A stretch of 64,000 nt of DNA from Albidovulum sp. (GCA_026989275.1 JALSJQ010000013.1:1-64000), one strand, 5' to 3'; counted from the stretch's first letter, positions 44,220 through 53,675 are shown. The notes: a model not told the origin generated them from the letters alone. Translations and numbers: made by a program.

Positions 44220-45437
44220 ATGAAGGGAAACGGAAAGGGCGGAAGGGAGATCGGCGGAGCGATGCGGGGCCGGCGGGGGAAGGGCGGTCCGTGGCGCATT
44301 CTCGGCACCATGTCCGGCACTTCGCTCGACGGGGTCGATGTGGCGCTGATCGAGAGCGACGGCGAACGGATCTTCCGCCTCGGCCCGGGCCGCGTTCGCC
44401 GCTACCCGCCGCGGATCCGGGCCCGGCTCCGGGCGGCGCTCGGGCTCTGGCCCGGCATCGCGCCGGCGCAGGAGCGGCTGATCGAACGGGCGGCCCGGAC
44501 CGTCGAGCGCCAGCACGCCATCGCCATTCGCAACCATCCGGCCTTTCCCGACGATGTCGATTTCATCGCCTTTCACGGCCAGACCCTGGCCCATGAGCCG
44601 CGCGGCCGCGGCACGCACCAGGCGGGGGATGGGGAGCGGCTCGCCGCCACGCTCGGCCGGCCGGTGGTGTGGGATTTCCGGTCGGCGGATGTCGCCCTCG
44701 GGGGGGAGGGGGCGCCGCTCGCGCCGGTCTTCCACCATGCTCTGGCGCGCCATCTGGGCTTCGAGGCGCCGGTGGCCTTCCTCAACATCGGCGGTGTCGC
44801 CAACATCACCCTTGCCGATCCGCGCCTCGTCGATCCGGCCGCGGAGGGAGCGCTTCTGGCCTTCGATACCGGCCCGGGCGGCGCCCTTCTCGACGATTTC
44901 GTCGCCCGCAAGGCGCCGCCCGGCGCACCCCGCCATGACAGGGACGGCTGCTTCTCGGCCGAAGGGCGGGTGGACGAGGCGGCCCTCCGCGCCTTCCTCG
45001 CTCACCCCTTCTTCCTGCGGATGCCGCCGAAATCGCTCGATCGCGACGCCTTTTCCGCCCTTGCCGCCGCGGTCGGGCGGATGCGGCTCGCCGACGGGGC
45101 GGCGACGCTGGTCGCAGCCAGCGCGGCGGCGGTGGGGGCGGCCTTCGAGCAGCTGCCGAAGCGCCCCGAGCGGCTGATCCTGTGCGGCGGCGGGCGGCTC
45201 AACCCGACGCTGCGGCGGGCGATCCGGGCGGCGGTGCCGGCGGGTGTCGCGGTGGTCACGGTCGATGAATTCGGCCTCGACGGCGACATGATCGAGGCCT
45301 GGGCCTTCGGGCATCTCGCCGCGCGGGTCGTGCGGGGGCTGCCGACCAGCTTCCCCTCGACGACCGGCGTGCCCGCGGCCGTCGCGGGCGGCCGCATTTC
45401 CCGGCCCGGGGTCGCGGCGGCGGGCGATGCGGGGTGA
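44220..45437 (+). CDS. anmK: Anhydro-N-acetylmuramic acid kinase
   Basis: A 405-residue cytosolic kinase. It phosphorylates and opens 1,6-anhydro-MurNAc during recycling of cell-wall fragments. The nucleotide-binding opening ILGTMSGTSLDGVDVALIES is diagnostic. LNIGGVANIT, FDTGPGGALLDDF and LILCGGGRLNPTL (the actin-like ATPase fold motifs) are also present. The start is uncertain: ATG 44220 has GGGAG six bases upstream and is chosen, while ATG 44262 would remove 14 residues. tyrS is divergent. Confidence 0.92.
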   Translation: MKGNGKGGREIGGAMRGRRGKGGPWRILGTMSGTSLDGVDVALIESDGERIFRLGPGRVRRYPPRIRARLRAALGLWPGIAPAQERLIERAARTVERQHAIAIRNHPAFPDDVDFIAFHGQTLAHEPRGRGTHQAGDGERLAATLGRPVVWDFRSADVALGGEGAPLAPVFHHALARHLGFEAPVAFLNIGGVANITLADPRLVDPAAEGALLAFDTGPGGALLDDFVARKAPPGAPRHDRDGCFSAEGRVDEAALRAFLAHPFFLRMPPKSLDRDAFSALAAAVGRMRLADGAATLVAASAAAVGAAFEQLPKRPERLILCGGGRLNPTLRRAIRAAVPAGVAVVTVDEFGLDGDMIEAWAFGHLAARVVRGLPTSFPSTTGVPAAVAGGRISRPGVAAAGDAG

Positions 45438-45553
45438 CGCCTTCCGGGCGCCACGGCCGGCACGGGGGCGCAGGGGGCGGGGCGGCCTGACGGCAACGGA
45501 CGGCTTTTCTCCTGTGCCCCTTCCATGTTTCTCCCTGCGTCTGAAACCGGGTC

Positions 45554-45621
45554 TTGACCGGGAGATAAAAAAATCTTGCGTCAGGGCCGATTCGTGGCAT
45601 TCTTTGACCGGAAAATAAAAA
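45554..45621 (+). promoter_or_regulatory. Paired TTGACCGG(G/A)(A)(G/A)ATAAAAA boxes upstream of the pyrimidine cluster
   Basis: Two 18-bp direct repeats, TTGACCGGGAGATAAAAA at 45554-45571 and TTGACCGGAAAATAAAAA at 45604-45621. They differ at two positions and start exactly 50 bp apart. They lie 50-117 bp before preT in the only AT-rich patch of the region. TTGACC is also a possible -35 hexamer and equals the half-site of the pyrimidine regulator RutR, but no inverted partner is seen. A transcription-factor site or twin promoter is likely. Confidence 0.55.
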
Positions 45622-45670
45622 CGAATCGCTTCCTGCGATCCCGAACGCCGTCCAACAGGGAGGACGCAAG

Positions 45671-47008
45671 ATGAACCGATGGACGCCCGGCATCGCGCCG
45701 GAGCGGCTCTCTGCCGACGAGCTGGCCGCGAACTTTTCCGACCTGCACCCGCCGCTCGACGATCACGAGGCCTTCGTCGCTGCGGGGCGGTGCTATTTCT
45801 GCCATGACGCCCCCTGCACCGCCGCCTGTCCGACCGAGATCGACATTCCCATGTTCATCCGCGAGATCTTCTCTGGCCGGCCCGAGGCGGCGGCGCGCAC
45901 CATCTTCGCCCGGAACGTGATGGGGGGGATGTGCGCTCGTGTCTGCCCGACGGAGACGCTCTGCGAGGAGGCCTGCGTGCGGGAGATGGCCGAGGGCAAG
46001 CCGGTGGAGATCGGCCGGCTGCAGCGTTATGCCACCGATCGGCTGATGGGGCGCAACGCCCATCCCTTCACGCGGGCGGCGCCCACGGGGCACAAGGTGG
46101 CGGTCGTCGGGTCGGGGCCGGCGGGGCTGGCCTGCGCCCACCGGCTGGCGATGGCCGGCCATGACGTGGTGATCTTCGAGGCACGGGAGAAGCCGGGCGG
46201 GCTCAACGAATACGGCATCGCCGCCTACAAGACCACCGAGGGTTTCGCCCAGGCCGAGGTCGGCTGGCTGATCGGCATCGGCGGCATCGAGATCCGCACC
46301 GGCACCGCGCTGGGGCGCGATGTGACGCTCGACGACCTTCTCGACATGTTCGACGCGGTCTTCCTCGGCATGGGGCTTGCGGGTGTGAACGCCCTCGGCA
46401 TTCCCGGCGAGGATCTTGCCGGCGTCGAGCCCGCGGTCGATTTCATCGCCCGCATCCGTCAGGCGAAGAACCTGACCGAAGTGCCGGTGGGGCGCAACGT
46501 GGTGGTGGTCGGCGGCGGGATGACGGCGATCGACGCGGCGGTCCAGGCGAAGCTCCTCGGCGCCGAGCACGCGACCATCGTCTATCGCCGCGGCCCCGAG
46601 AGGATGGGGGCCTCGGAATACGAGCGCGAGCTTGCCGCCGCCCGCGGCGTCAGCATCGTGACCAATGCCCGCCCGGTGCGGATCCTCGGGCAGGACAGGC
46701 TCGAGGAGGTCGTGTTCGAATATACCATCGAGACCCCGCAAGGGCGGCTCGAGGGCACGGGCGAGACCTTCCACCTGCCGGCCGACCAGCTGTTCAAGGC
46801 CATCGGCCAGAAGCTCGAAGGGGTGCCGGGCGGCATCGAGATCGAAAACGGCAAGATCAGGGTGGATGCGGCCGGCCGCACCTCGCGCGAACGGGTCTGG
46901 GCCGGGGGCGACTGCGTGGCGCCGGGCGAGGATCTCACGGTCACCGCCACCGCCCAGGGTCGCGACGCGGCCGAGAGCATTCATTCGTTCCTGACGGGGG
47001 AGGGCTGA
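45671..47008 (+). CDS. preT: Dihydropyrimidine dehydrogenase, NAD(P)H/FAD subunit
   Basis: A 445-residue flavoprotein that passes electrons from NAD(P)H to the PreA subunit for reduction of uracil or thymine. The N-terminal iron-sulfur region has CYFCHDAPCTAACPTEIDIP and CARVCPTETLCEEACV. FAD binding is at VAVVGSGPAGLACAHRLAMA and the second dinucleotide site at NVVVVGGGMTAIDAAVQAKL. The C-terminus is VTATAQGRDAAESIH. GGAGG lies before ATG 45671. It is the first gene of the catabolic cluster, three bases ahead of preA. GltD-like glutamate synthase subunits are the nearest alternative, but the preA partner decides. Confidence 0.95.
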   Translation: MNRWTPGIAPERLSADELAANFSDLHPPLDDHEAFVAAGRCYFCHDAPCTAACPTEIDIPMFIREIFSGRPEAAARTIFARNVMGGMCARVCPTETLCEEACVREMAEGKPVEIGRLQRYATDRLMGRNAHPFTRAAPTGHKVAVVGSGPAGLACAHRLAMAGHDVVIFEAREKPGGLNEYGIAAYKTTEGFAQAEVGWLIGIGGIEIRTGTALGRDVTLDDLLDMFDAVFLGMGLAGVNALGIPGEDLAGVEPAVDFIARIRQAKNLTEVPVGRNVVVVGGGMTAIDAAVQAKLLGAEHATIVYRRGPERMGASEYERELAAARGVSIVTNARPVRILGQDRLEEVVFEYTIETPQGRLEGTGETFHLPADQLFKAIGQKLEGVPGGIEIENGKIRVDAAGRTSRERVWAGGDCVAPGEDLTVTATAQGRDAAESIHSFLTGEG

Positions 47009-47011
47009 CCC

Positions 47012-48316
47012 ATGGCCGATCTGCGCTGCAATTTCGTCGGAATCAAGTCGCCCAACCCGTTCTGGCTGGCCTCGGCGCCGCCGACGGACAAGGAATACAA
47101 CGTCCGCCGCGCCTTCGAGGCCGGCTGGGGCGGCGTCGTGTGGAAGACGCTCGGCGAGGATCCGCCCATCGTCAATGTCAACGGGCCGCGCTACGGCGCC
47201 GTTCACGGCCCCGACCGCTGGCTGATGGGCCTCAACAACATCGAGCTGATCTCCGACCGCCCGCTCGAGGTCAATCTGCGGGAGATCAAGGCGGTGAAGC
47301 GCGACTGGCCCGATCGTGCACTGGTGGTTTCGCTGATGGTGCCCTGCGAGGAACAGGCCTGGAAGCGGATCCTGCCGCTGGTCGAGGAGACGGGGGCCGA
47401 CGGCATCGAGCTCAATTTCGGCTGTCCGCACGGCATGAGCGAGCGCGGCATGGGCTCGGCGGTGGGGCAGGTGCCCGAATATGTCGAGATGGTCGCGCGC
47501 TGGTGCAAGCAGAACACCCGCATGCCGGTGATCGTCAAGCTCACCCCCAACATCACCGACATCCGCCACCCCGCCCGGGCCGCCTTCCGCGGCGGCGCCG
47601 ATGCCGTTTCCCTGATCAACACCATCAACTCGATCACCGGGGTCGATCTCGACAGCTTCGCCCCCGAGCCCACGATCGACGGCAAGGGCACCCATGGCGG
47701 CTATTGCGGCCCGGCGGTCAAGCCGATCGCGCTCAACATGGTGGCCGAGATCGCCCGGGACGAGGAAACCCGCGGCAAGCCGATCTCGGGCATCGGCGGC
47801 ATCACCACCTGGCGCGACGCGGCCGAGTTCATGGCACTCGGGGCAAGCTCGGTGCAGGTCTGCACCGCGGCGATGACCTACGGCTTCCGCATCGTCGAGG
47901 AGATGATCGCCGGGCTTTCCGACTGGATGGACGAGAAGGGCCACGCCACGCTCGACGACATCATCGGCAAGGCGGTTCCCAATGTCACCGACTGGCAGTT
48001 CCTCAACCTCAACCACGTCACCAAGGCGGTGATCGACCAGGATCTCTGCATCAAGTGCGGCCGCTGCTACGCCGCCTGCGAGGACACCTCGCATCAGGCG
48101 ATCGCCATGAGCGAGGACCGGGTCTTCACGGTGAAGGACGAGGAATGCGTCGCCTGCAACCTCTGCGTCAATGTCTGCCCGGTCGAGGGTTGCATCACCA
48201 TGCGCACCATGGTGCCGGGCGAGGTCGATCCGCGCACGGGAGCGGTGGTTTCCGGCGAATATGCCAACTGGACCACCCACCCGAACAATCCCGGCGCCGG
48301 CTGCGGCACCGGCTGA
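47012..48316 (+). CDS. preA: Dihydropyrimidine dehydrogenase, FMN/iron-sulfur catalytic subunit
   Basis: A 434-residue subunit that reduces uracil and thymine to the 5,6-dihydro forms. An FMN barrel with the catalytic Cys is in LNFGCPHGMSERGMGSAVGQ. A C-terminal ferredoxin part has two 4Fe-4S sets: CIKCGRCYAAC and CVACNLCVNVCPVEGC. GTHGGYCGPAVKPIAL and GIGGITTWRDAAEF complete the FMN site. GGAGGG precedes the ATG. The stop of preT is three bases upstream, so the subunits are made together. Confidence 0.96.
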   Translation: MADLRCNFVGIKSPNPFWLASAPPTDKEYNVRRAFEAGWGGVVWKTLGEDPPIVNVNGPRYGAVHGPDRWLMGLNNIELISDRPLEVNLREIKAVKRDWPDRALVVSLMVPCEEQAWKRILPLVEETGADGIELNFGCPHGMSERGMGSAVGQVPEYVEMVARWCKQNTRMPVIVKLTPNITDIRHPARAAFRGGADAVSLINTINSITGVDLDSFAPEPTIDGKGTHGGYCGPAVKPIALNMVAEIARDEETRGKPISGIGGITTWRDAAEFMALGASSVQVCTAAMTYGFRIVEEMIAGLSDWMDEKGHATLDDIIGKAVPNVTDWQFLNLNHVTKAVIDQDLCIKCGRCYAACEDTSHQAIAMSEDRVFTVKDEECVACNLCVNVCPVEGCITMRTMVPGEVDPRTGAVVSGEYANWTTHPNNPGAGCGTG

Positions 48317-48495
48317 GGCGGGCAGGCGCCGTCCTCAACCCGCGGGGCTGGACAGGAGGACCGGAGCGGGGCGAAGCTCGAGGGTGATTCCATTGTCGGC
48401 GCAATGACATCGCCGGGGCGCCGGCACGACGACAATCAGGGCGCCGCCGCCACGCGGACTTTCCGGGGCGGCGCTCCGACAGGGAGACGAAGACG

Positions 48496-49827
48496 ATGGC
48501 ACTTGATGCAAAGGGCGCACGGCCCAACGATCTTTCCGCCTTGTGGATGCCGTTCACCGCCAACCGTCAGTTCAAGCAGGCGCCGCGGCTGCTCGTGGCC
48601 GCCGACGGCATGTATTACCGCGACATCGACGGGCGCGAGGTGCTCGACGGCACGGCCGGGCTGTGGTGTTCCAACGCCGGCCACAACCGGCCGCGCATCG
48701 TCGAGGCGGTGCGCCGGCAGGTTGGGGAGCTCGACTATGCGCCGGGCTTCCAGATGGGCCATCCCAAGGCCTTCGAGCTCGCATCGCAGCTGCGGGACAT
48801 GGCCCCCGAGCCCTTCGAGCACGTCTTCTTCACCAATTCGGGCTCCGAAAGCGTCGAGACCGCGCTGAAGATCGCCATCGGCTATCACAAGATGCGCGGC
48901 GAAGGCGGCCGCACCCGGCTCATCGGCCGCGAGAAGGGGTATCACGGCGTCAATTTCGGTGGCATTTCCGTGGGCGGGATCGGCAACAACCGCCGTTTCT
49001 TCGGCCCGCTCCTGCCCGGTGTCGATCATCTGCCCCATACGCATCTGATCGAGAAGAACCGCTTCACCCGCGGCCAGCCGCTGCACGGTGCCGAGCTGGC
49101 CGACGATCTCGAGAACATCATCGCCACCCACGGGGCCGACACCATCGCCGCCGTCATCGTCGAGCCGATGGCGGGTTCGGCCGGCGTGATCCTGCCGCCG
49201 AAGGGCTATCTCGAGCGGCTGCGCGAGATCACCGCGCGGCACGGCATCCTGCTGATCTTCGACGAGGTGATCACCGGTTTCGGCCGGCTCGGCGCCTCCT
49301 TCGCCGCCGAGCGTTTCGGGGTGATGCCCGACATGATCACCCTTGCCAAGGGATTGACGAACGGCGTCATCCCCATGGGGGCGGTGCTGGTGACGGGCGA
49401 GATCCACGACGCCTTCATGCAGGGGCCCGAGCACATGATCGAGCTCTTCCACGGCTATACCTATTCGGGCAATCCGGTCGCTTCGGCGGCGGGGCTGGCC
49501 ACGCTCGAGACCTATCGCGAGGAAGGGCTGTTCGAACGGGCCGCCGAGCTCGCGCCCTATTTCGAGGAGGCGGTGCATTCGCTCCGGGACAAGCCCCATG
49601 TGATCGACATCCGCAATCTGGGGCTCGTCGGGGCGATCGAGCTCGAGCCGATCGCCGGCGCGCCCACGAAGCGGGCCTTCTCGGCCTTCCTCAAGGCGTT
49701 CGGAAAGGGCGTGTTGATCCGCACCACCGGCGACATCATCGCCCTGTCGCCGCCGCTCATCATCTCGAAGGCGGAGATCGACCGGCTGGTGGGCACGCTC
49801 GGCGAGGTGCTCGAGGAAATCGACTGA
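48496..49827 (+). CDS. Class III aminotransferase, likely beta-alanine:pyruvate transaminase
   Basis: A 443-residue PLP enzyme. Its opening WMPFTANRQFK with GTAGLWCSNAGHNRP is the signature of omega-amino acid:pyruvate transaminases. PLP binding is seen in LLIFDEVITGFGRLG and the Schiff-base Lys in ITLAKGLTNGVIPMGA. In this cluster it would convert beta-alanine (from uracil) or 3-aminoisobutyrate (from thymine) to a semialdehyde with pyruvate as acceptor. GGGAG lies before the ATG. The 180-bp gap after preA may hold a second promoter. Confidence 0.9.
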   Translation: MALDAKGARPNDLSALWMPFTANRQFKQAPRLLVAADGMYYRDIDGREVLDGTAGLWCSNAGHNRPRIVEAVRRQVGELDYAPGFQMGHPKAFELASQLRDMAPEPFEHVFFTNSGSESVETALKIAIGYHKMRGEGGRTRLIGREKGYHGVNFGGISVGGIGNNRRFFGPLLPGVDHLPHTHLIEKNRFTRGQPLHGAELADDLENIIATHGADTIAAVIVEPMAGSAGVILPPKGYLERLREITARHGILLIFDEVITGFGRLGASFAAERFGVMPDMITLAKGLTNGVIPMGAVLVTGEIHDAFMQGPEHMIELFHGYTYSGNPVASAAGLATLETYREEGLFERAAELAPYFEEAVHSLRDKPHVIDIRNLGLVGAIELEPIAGAPTKRAFSAFLKAFGKGVLIRTTGDIIALSPPLIISKAEIDRLVGTLGEVLEEID

Positions 49828-49918
49828 AAAGCCCCGGTCGCGGCGCCCGGACCGCCGGTGCGCCCGCCGCGGGGTGCGGAAATGACGACGGAAAGCCGCA
49901 AGGCGCAGGGAGGGAAGA

Positions 49919-51169
49919 ATGGCGACTGCCGGAGAGAACATGCGCATCGATGCCGACCGCCTGTGGGACAGCATCATGGAGATGGCCAGGATCGGGCCGG
50001 GCGTGGCCGGCGGCAACAACCGCCAGACGCTGACCGATGCCGATGCCGAGGGGCGCGCCCTGTTCAGGCGCTGGTGCGAGGAGGCGGGCATGAGCGTCTC
50101 GGTGGACAAGATGGGCAACATGTTCGCCCTTCGCCCGGGCACCGAGGCGGATCTGCCTCCGGTCTATCTCGGCTCCCACCTCGACACCCAGCCCACCGGC
50201 GGCAAGTATGACGGCGTTCTGGGCGTCCTCGGCGGGCTCGAGGTGGTCCGCACCCTCAACGACATGGGGGTGAAGACCCGCCATCCGATCGTCGTCGTCA
50301 ACTGGACCAACGAGGAGGGCACCCGCTTCGCCCCGGCGATGCTGGCCTCCGGGGTGTTCGCCGGGGTGCATGATCTCGAATGGGCCTACGAGCGGGAGGA
50401 CGCCGAGGGCAGGAAGTTCGGCGAGGAACTCGAGCGCATCGGCTGGAAGGGCGACGAGGAGGTCGGCAACCGGCCGATGAAGGCCTATTACGAGCTGCAC
50501 ATCGAACAGGGGCCGATCCTCGAGGCCGAGGACAAGCTGATCGGCGTCGTCACTCACGGGCAGGGCCTGTCCTGGACCGAGGTGACGGTGATCGGCAAGG
50601 AGGCCCATACCGGTTCGACGCCGATGCCGATGCGCAGGAACGCCGGTCTCGGCATGGCGCGGATCCTCGAGCTGGTGGACGAGATCGCCTGGTCCCACAA
50701 GCCCCATGCCGTCGGCGCGGCCGGGCATATCGACGTTCATCCCAATTCGCGCAACGTCATTCCGGGCAAGGTGGTCTTCACGGTCGATTTCCGCTCCCCC
50801 GAGCTCGAGGTGATCGAGGACATGGAGCGGCGGCTGCGCGAAGGTGCGAAGAAGATCTGCGACGAGATGGGGCTGGAGGTTTCCTTCAGGAAGGTCGGCG
50901 GCTTCGATCCGGTGAAGTTCGACGAGGGGTGCGTCGCGAAGGTGCGCAATGCGGCCGAGAAGCTCGGCTACAGCCATCGCGACATCATCTCCGGTGCCGG
51001 GCATGATGCCTGCTGGATCAACCGCGTGGCGCCGACGGCGATGATCATGTGCCCCTGCGTCGATGGTCTCAGCCACAACGAGGCCGAGAAGATCTATCCC
51101 GAATGGGCCGAGGCCGGCACCAACGTGCTGCTGCATGCCGCCCTTGAGGAAGCGGAGATCGTCGAGTGA
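49919..51169 (+). CDS. pydC: Beta-ureidopropionase / N-carbamoyl amino acid amidohydrolase (M20 family)
   Basis: A 416-residue binuclear zinc hydrolase. Metal ligands lie in YLGSHLDTQPTGGKYDGVLG, VNWTNEEGTRF and the His in YYELHIEQGP; a later AGHDACWINRV carries another conserved His. GKEAHTGSTPMPMRRN lies in the dimerisation domain. In context it should hydrolyse N-carbamoyl-beta-alanine to beta-alanine, ammonia and CO2. N-carbamoyl-L-amino acid hydrolase or allantoate amidohydrolase activity cannot be excluded from sequence. GGGAGG precedes ATG 49919. Confidence 0.92.
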   Translation: MATAGENMRIDADRLWDSIMEMARIGPGVAGGNNRQTLTDADAEGRALFRRWCEEAGMSVSVDKMGNMFALRPGTEADLPPVYLGSHLDTQPTGGKYDGVLGVLGGLEVVRTLNDMGVKTRHPIVVVNWTNEEGTRFAPAMLASGVFAGVHDLEWAYEREDAEGRKFGEELERIGWKGDEEVGNRPMKAYYELHIEQGPILEAEDKLIGVVTHGQGLSWTEVTVIGKEAHTGSTPMPMRRNAGLGMARILELVDEIAWSHKPHAVGAAGHIDVHPNSRNVIPGKVVFTVDFRSPELEVIEDMERRLREGAKKICDEMGLEVSFRKVGGFDPVKFDEGCVAKVRNAAEKLGYSHRDIISGAGHDACWINRVAPTAMIMCPCVDGLSHNEAEKIYPEWAEAGTNVLLHAALEEAEIVE

Positions 51170-51214
51170 GGCAGGAAGCGGCGGGATTGCGTTGACGACG
51201 GGGGAGGGCGCCGG

Positions 51215-52066
51215 ATGAGGTCAGGCAGGGGCAGTATCGCGGCCGCGGCTCTCGCCCTCGTTTCGGCGCTCCCGGCCATGGGCGCCGCTCCGGGGGTGAC
51301 CGTGCCGCCGCCCGGAACGCCTTGGGACTGGCAGCTGGTCGCGCCGATCCGCCCCCCGGCCGGTATGGTGGTGTTCGATACCGACCCGGACCTCGTCTCC
51401 GCCGGTACCATTGCCGCGCTGAAGCGTCGGGGCGTGTGGACGATCTGCTACGTCTCGGTCGGGACCCGCGAGGACTGGCGGGCCGATGCCGCCCGCTTTC
51501 CCCCCGAGGTGGTCGGCCGGCCTTATGCGGGCTGGCCCGGCGAGCGCTTTCTCGACATCCGCCGGCGCGACATCCTCGTGCCGATCATGCGCGCCCGTTT
51601 CGAGAACTGCCGCCGGCTCGGTTTCGACGCCGTCGAGCCCGACAATATCGACTTGCACGAAAACGATACGGGATTCGCCATAAAGGCGGAAGATGTGCTC
51701 CGATATGTCGATGAACTTGCTCGAACCGCGCATTCTCTCGGTCTGGCCATCGGGCAGAAGAATGCGCCGGAACTTGCGGGAAAGCTCGCGCTCACCCTCG
51801 ATTTCGCTCTGGTGGAATCGTGCGCCGCCGAGGGCTGGTGCGCCGCGATGCGCCCCTATCCGGCGCGCGGCAAGCCGGTTTTTGCGGCCGAATATGTCGA
51901 GCGCATGCCCTGGGAGAAGGAAGGCGCCTCTGCCTGCGCGCTGGCGGCGCGGATCGGCCTTTCGCTGATCTTCAAGCACCGCGATCTCGATGCCTTCCGC
52001 CGCGCCTGCCCCGGGGCGGCTGCCCCGCGAGAGGCGGCGGGCGGTGCGGGGAGCGCGAGGGAGTGA
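51215..52066 (+). CDS. Secreted GH114-like (endo-alpha-1,4-polygalactosaminidase fold) protein
   Basis: A 283-residue protein with a signal peptide (IAAAALALVSALPAMGAAPG, cleavage near residue 23). A TIM-barrel domain of the GH114/TM1410 type follows. Markers are WDWQLVAPI at the start, VFDTDPDLVS, KRRGVWTICYVSVGTREDWR, and the acidic site GFDAVEPDNIDLHENDTGF. GH114 enzymes cleave galactosaminoglycans; many relatives are uncharacterised. GGGAGG precedes the ATG, 45 bases after the ureidopropionase stop. Its place inside a cytosolic pyrimidine pathway is unexpected. A stretch near 51650-51740 is less GC-rich than the rest. Confidence 0.82.
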   Translation: MRSGRGSIAAAALALVSALPAMGAAPGVTVPPPGTPWDWQLVAPIRPPAGMVVFDTDPDLVSAGTIAALKRRGVWTICYVSVGTREDWRADAARFPPEVVGRPYAGWPGERFLDIRRRDILVPIMRARFENCRRLGFDAVEPDNIDLHENDTGFAIKAEDVLRYVDELARTAHSLGLAIGQKNAPELAGKLALTLDFALVESCAAEGWCAAMRPYPARGKPVFAAEYVERMPWEKEGASACALAARIGLSLIFKHRDLDAFRRACPGAAAPREAAGGAGSARE

Positions 52067-52143
52067 CGGCGCAACGTGACGACTAGATCGCCCCGCAAGC
52101 GGCCGCGGAAGCCGCGGGGCAAGGAGAAGACAGGGAGGACAAG

Positions 52144-53598
52144 ATGAGCACGACGGTCATCAAGGGCGGCACCATCGTCACCCACGATCGCAGCTACGAG
52201 GCCGATGTCCGGATCGAGAACGGCGTGATCGCCGAGATCGGCCGGAACCTTTCGGGCGACGAGGTGCTCGACGCTTCGGGCTGCTATGTCATGCCCGGCG
52301 GCATCGACCCGCACACCCATCTCGAGATGCCCTTCATGGGCACCTATTCCTCGGACGATTTCGAATCGGGCACCCGCGCGGCGCTCGCGGGCGGCACGAC
52401 GATGGTGGTCGATTTCGCCCTGCCGAATCCGGGCGAAGGGCTGCTCGACGCCCTCAAGCGCTGGGACAACAAGTCCACCCGCGCCAATTGCGACTACTCC
52501 TACCACATGGCGGTCACCTGGTGGGGGGAGCAGGTCTTCGACGAGATGAAGGATGTGGTCGATCGCGGCATCACCTCCTTCAAGCACTTCATGGCCTACA
52601 AGGGCGCGCTGATGGTCAACGACGACGAGCTCTATGCCAGCTTTTCGCGCCTGGCCGAGCTCGGGGGCATCGCGCTCGTCCATGCCGAGAACGGCGACGT
52701 GGTGGCCGAGCTGCAGGCGAAGCTCCTCGCCGAAGGCAATACCGGCCCCGAGGCTCATGCCTTCTCGCGTCCGCCCGAGGTCGAGGGCGAGGCCGCCAAC
52801 CGGGCGATCATGATCGCCGACATGGCCGGGGTGCCGCTCTACATCGTTCATGTCTCCTGCGAGGAGGCCCATGAGGCGATCCGCCGGGCACGCGCCCGGG
52901 GCAAGCGGGTCTGGGGCGAGCCGCTGATCCAGCATCTGGTGCTCGACGAGAGCGAGTATTTCCACCCCGACTGGGACCACGCCGCCCGGCGGGTGATGTC
53001 CCCTCCCTTCCGCGACAGGAAGCATCAGGACAGCCTCTGGGCCGGTCTGCAATCGGGTTCGCTCTCGGTCGTGGCCACCGACCATTGCGCCTTCACCACC
53101 GAGCAGAAGCGGATGGGCCTCGGCGACTTCACCCAGATCCCGAACGGCACCGGCGGCCTCGAGGACCGGATGCCGCTCCTGTGGACCCACGGCGTGCGCA
53201 CCGGGCGGCTGACGCCCGAGGAGTTCGTGGCCGTGACCTCGACCAACATCGCCAAGATCCTCGGGCTCTATCCCCGGAAGGGCGCGATCATCGCGGGAGC
53301 CGATGCCGACATCGTGGTATGGGATCCGAACCGCTCGAAGACGATTTCGGCCGAGACTCAGCAATCGGCGATCGACTACAACGTGTTCGAAGGGTTCGAG
53401 GTGACGGGGCTGCCGCGCTTCGTGCTCACCCGCGGCAAGGTCGCGATCGTCGAGAACGAGGTGAAGACGGAGGAAGGCCACGGCCGCTTCGTCGGTCGCA
53501 AGCCGAACGGGCCGGTCAACCGGGCGCTCTCGACCTGGAAGGAACTCACCGCGCCGCGCCCCGTCGAGCGCACGGGCATTCCGGCCAGCGGGGTGTGA
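52144..53598 (+). CDS. hydA: Dihydropyrimidinase / D-hydantoinase
   Basis: A 484-residue cyclic amidohydrolase with a binuclear metal site. Metal His pair in PGGIDPHTHLEMPFMGTYSS, carboxylated Lys in HFMAYKGALMVN, a further His in VHAENGD and IVHVSCEEAH, and Asp in VATDHCAFTTEQK. It opens 5,6-dihydrouracil or dihydrothymine to the N-carbamoyl-beta-amino acid, the step between PreTA and PydC. GGGAGG lies before ATG 52144. The ABC importer genes follow 77 bp downstream. Confidence 0.95.
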   Translation: MSTTVIKGGTIVTHDRSYEADVRIENGVIAEIGRNLSGDEVLDASGCYVMPGGIDPHTHLEMPFMGTYSSDDFESGTRAALAGGTTMVVDFALPNPGEGLLDALKRWDNKSTRANCDYSYHMAVTWWGEQVFDEMKDVVDRGITSFKHFMAYKGALMVNDDELYASFSRLAELGGIALVHAENGDVVAELQAKLLAEGNTGPEAHAFSRPPEVEGEAANRAIMIADMAGVPLYIVHVSCEEAHEAIRRARARGKRVWGEPLIQHLVLDESEYFHPDWDHAARRVMSPPFRDRKHQDSLWAGLQSGSLSVVATDHCAFTTEQKRMGLGDFTQIPNGTGGLEDRMPLLWTHGVRTGRLTPEEFVAVTSTNIAKILGLYPRKGAIIAGADADIVVWDPNRSKTISAETQQSAIDYNVFEGFEVTGLPRFVLTRGKVAIVENEVKTEEGHGRFVGRKPNGPVNRALSTWKELTAPRPVERTGIPASGV

Positions 53599-53675
53599 AA
53601 GGCGCGAGAGCGGCACGGCGGGAGAAGGATCGGTCGGGGCTTCTCGCGGGCTCCGCCGGGAGAGATGGAGAGGAC

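Noticed and set aside
42293-44596. A 767-codon plus-strand frame across tyrS
   Set aside because: It is the shadow of tyrS. Only the short permease-like stretch near 42515-42580 within it is meaningful, and it is reported separately.
45554-45621. RutR operator proper
   Set aside because: The palindromic partner of TTGACCA is absent in both copies, so the site is listed only as an unnamed regulatory repeat.
45581-48280. An 899-codon minus-strand frame over preT and preA
   Set aside because: It is antisense to two genes with intact FAD, FMN and iron-sulfur motifs; its own translation lacks motifs.
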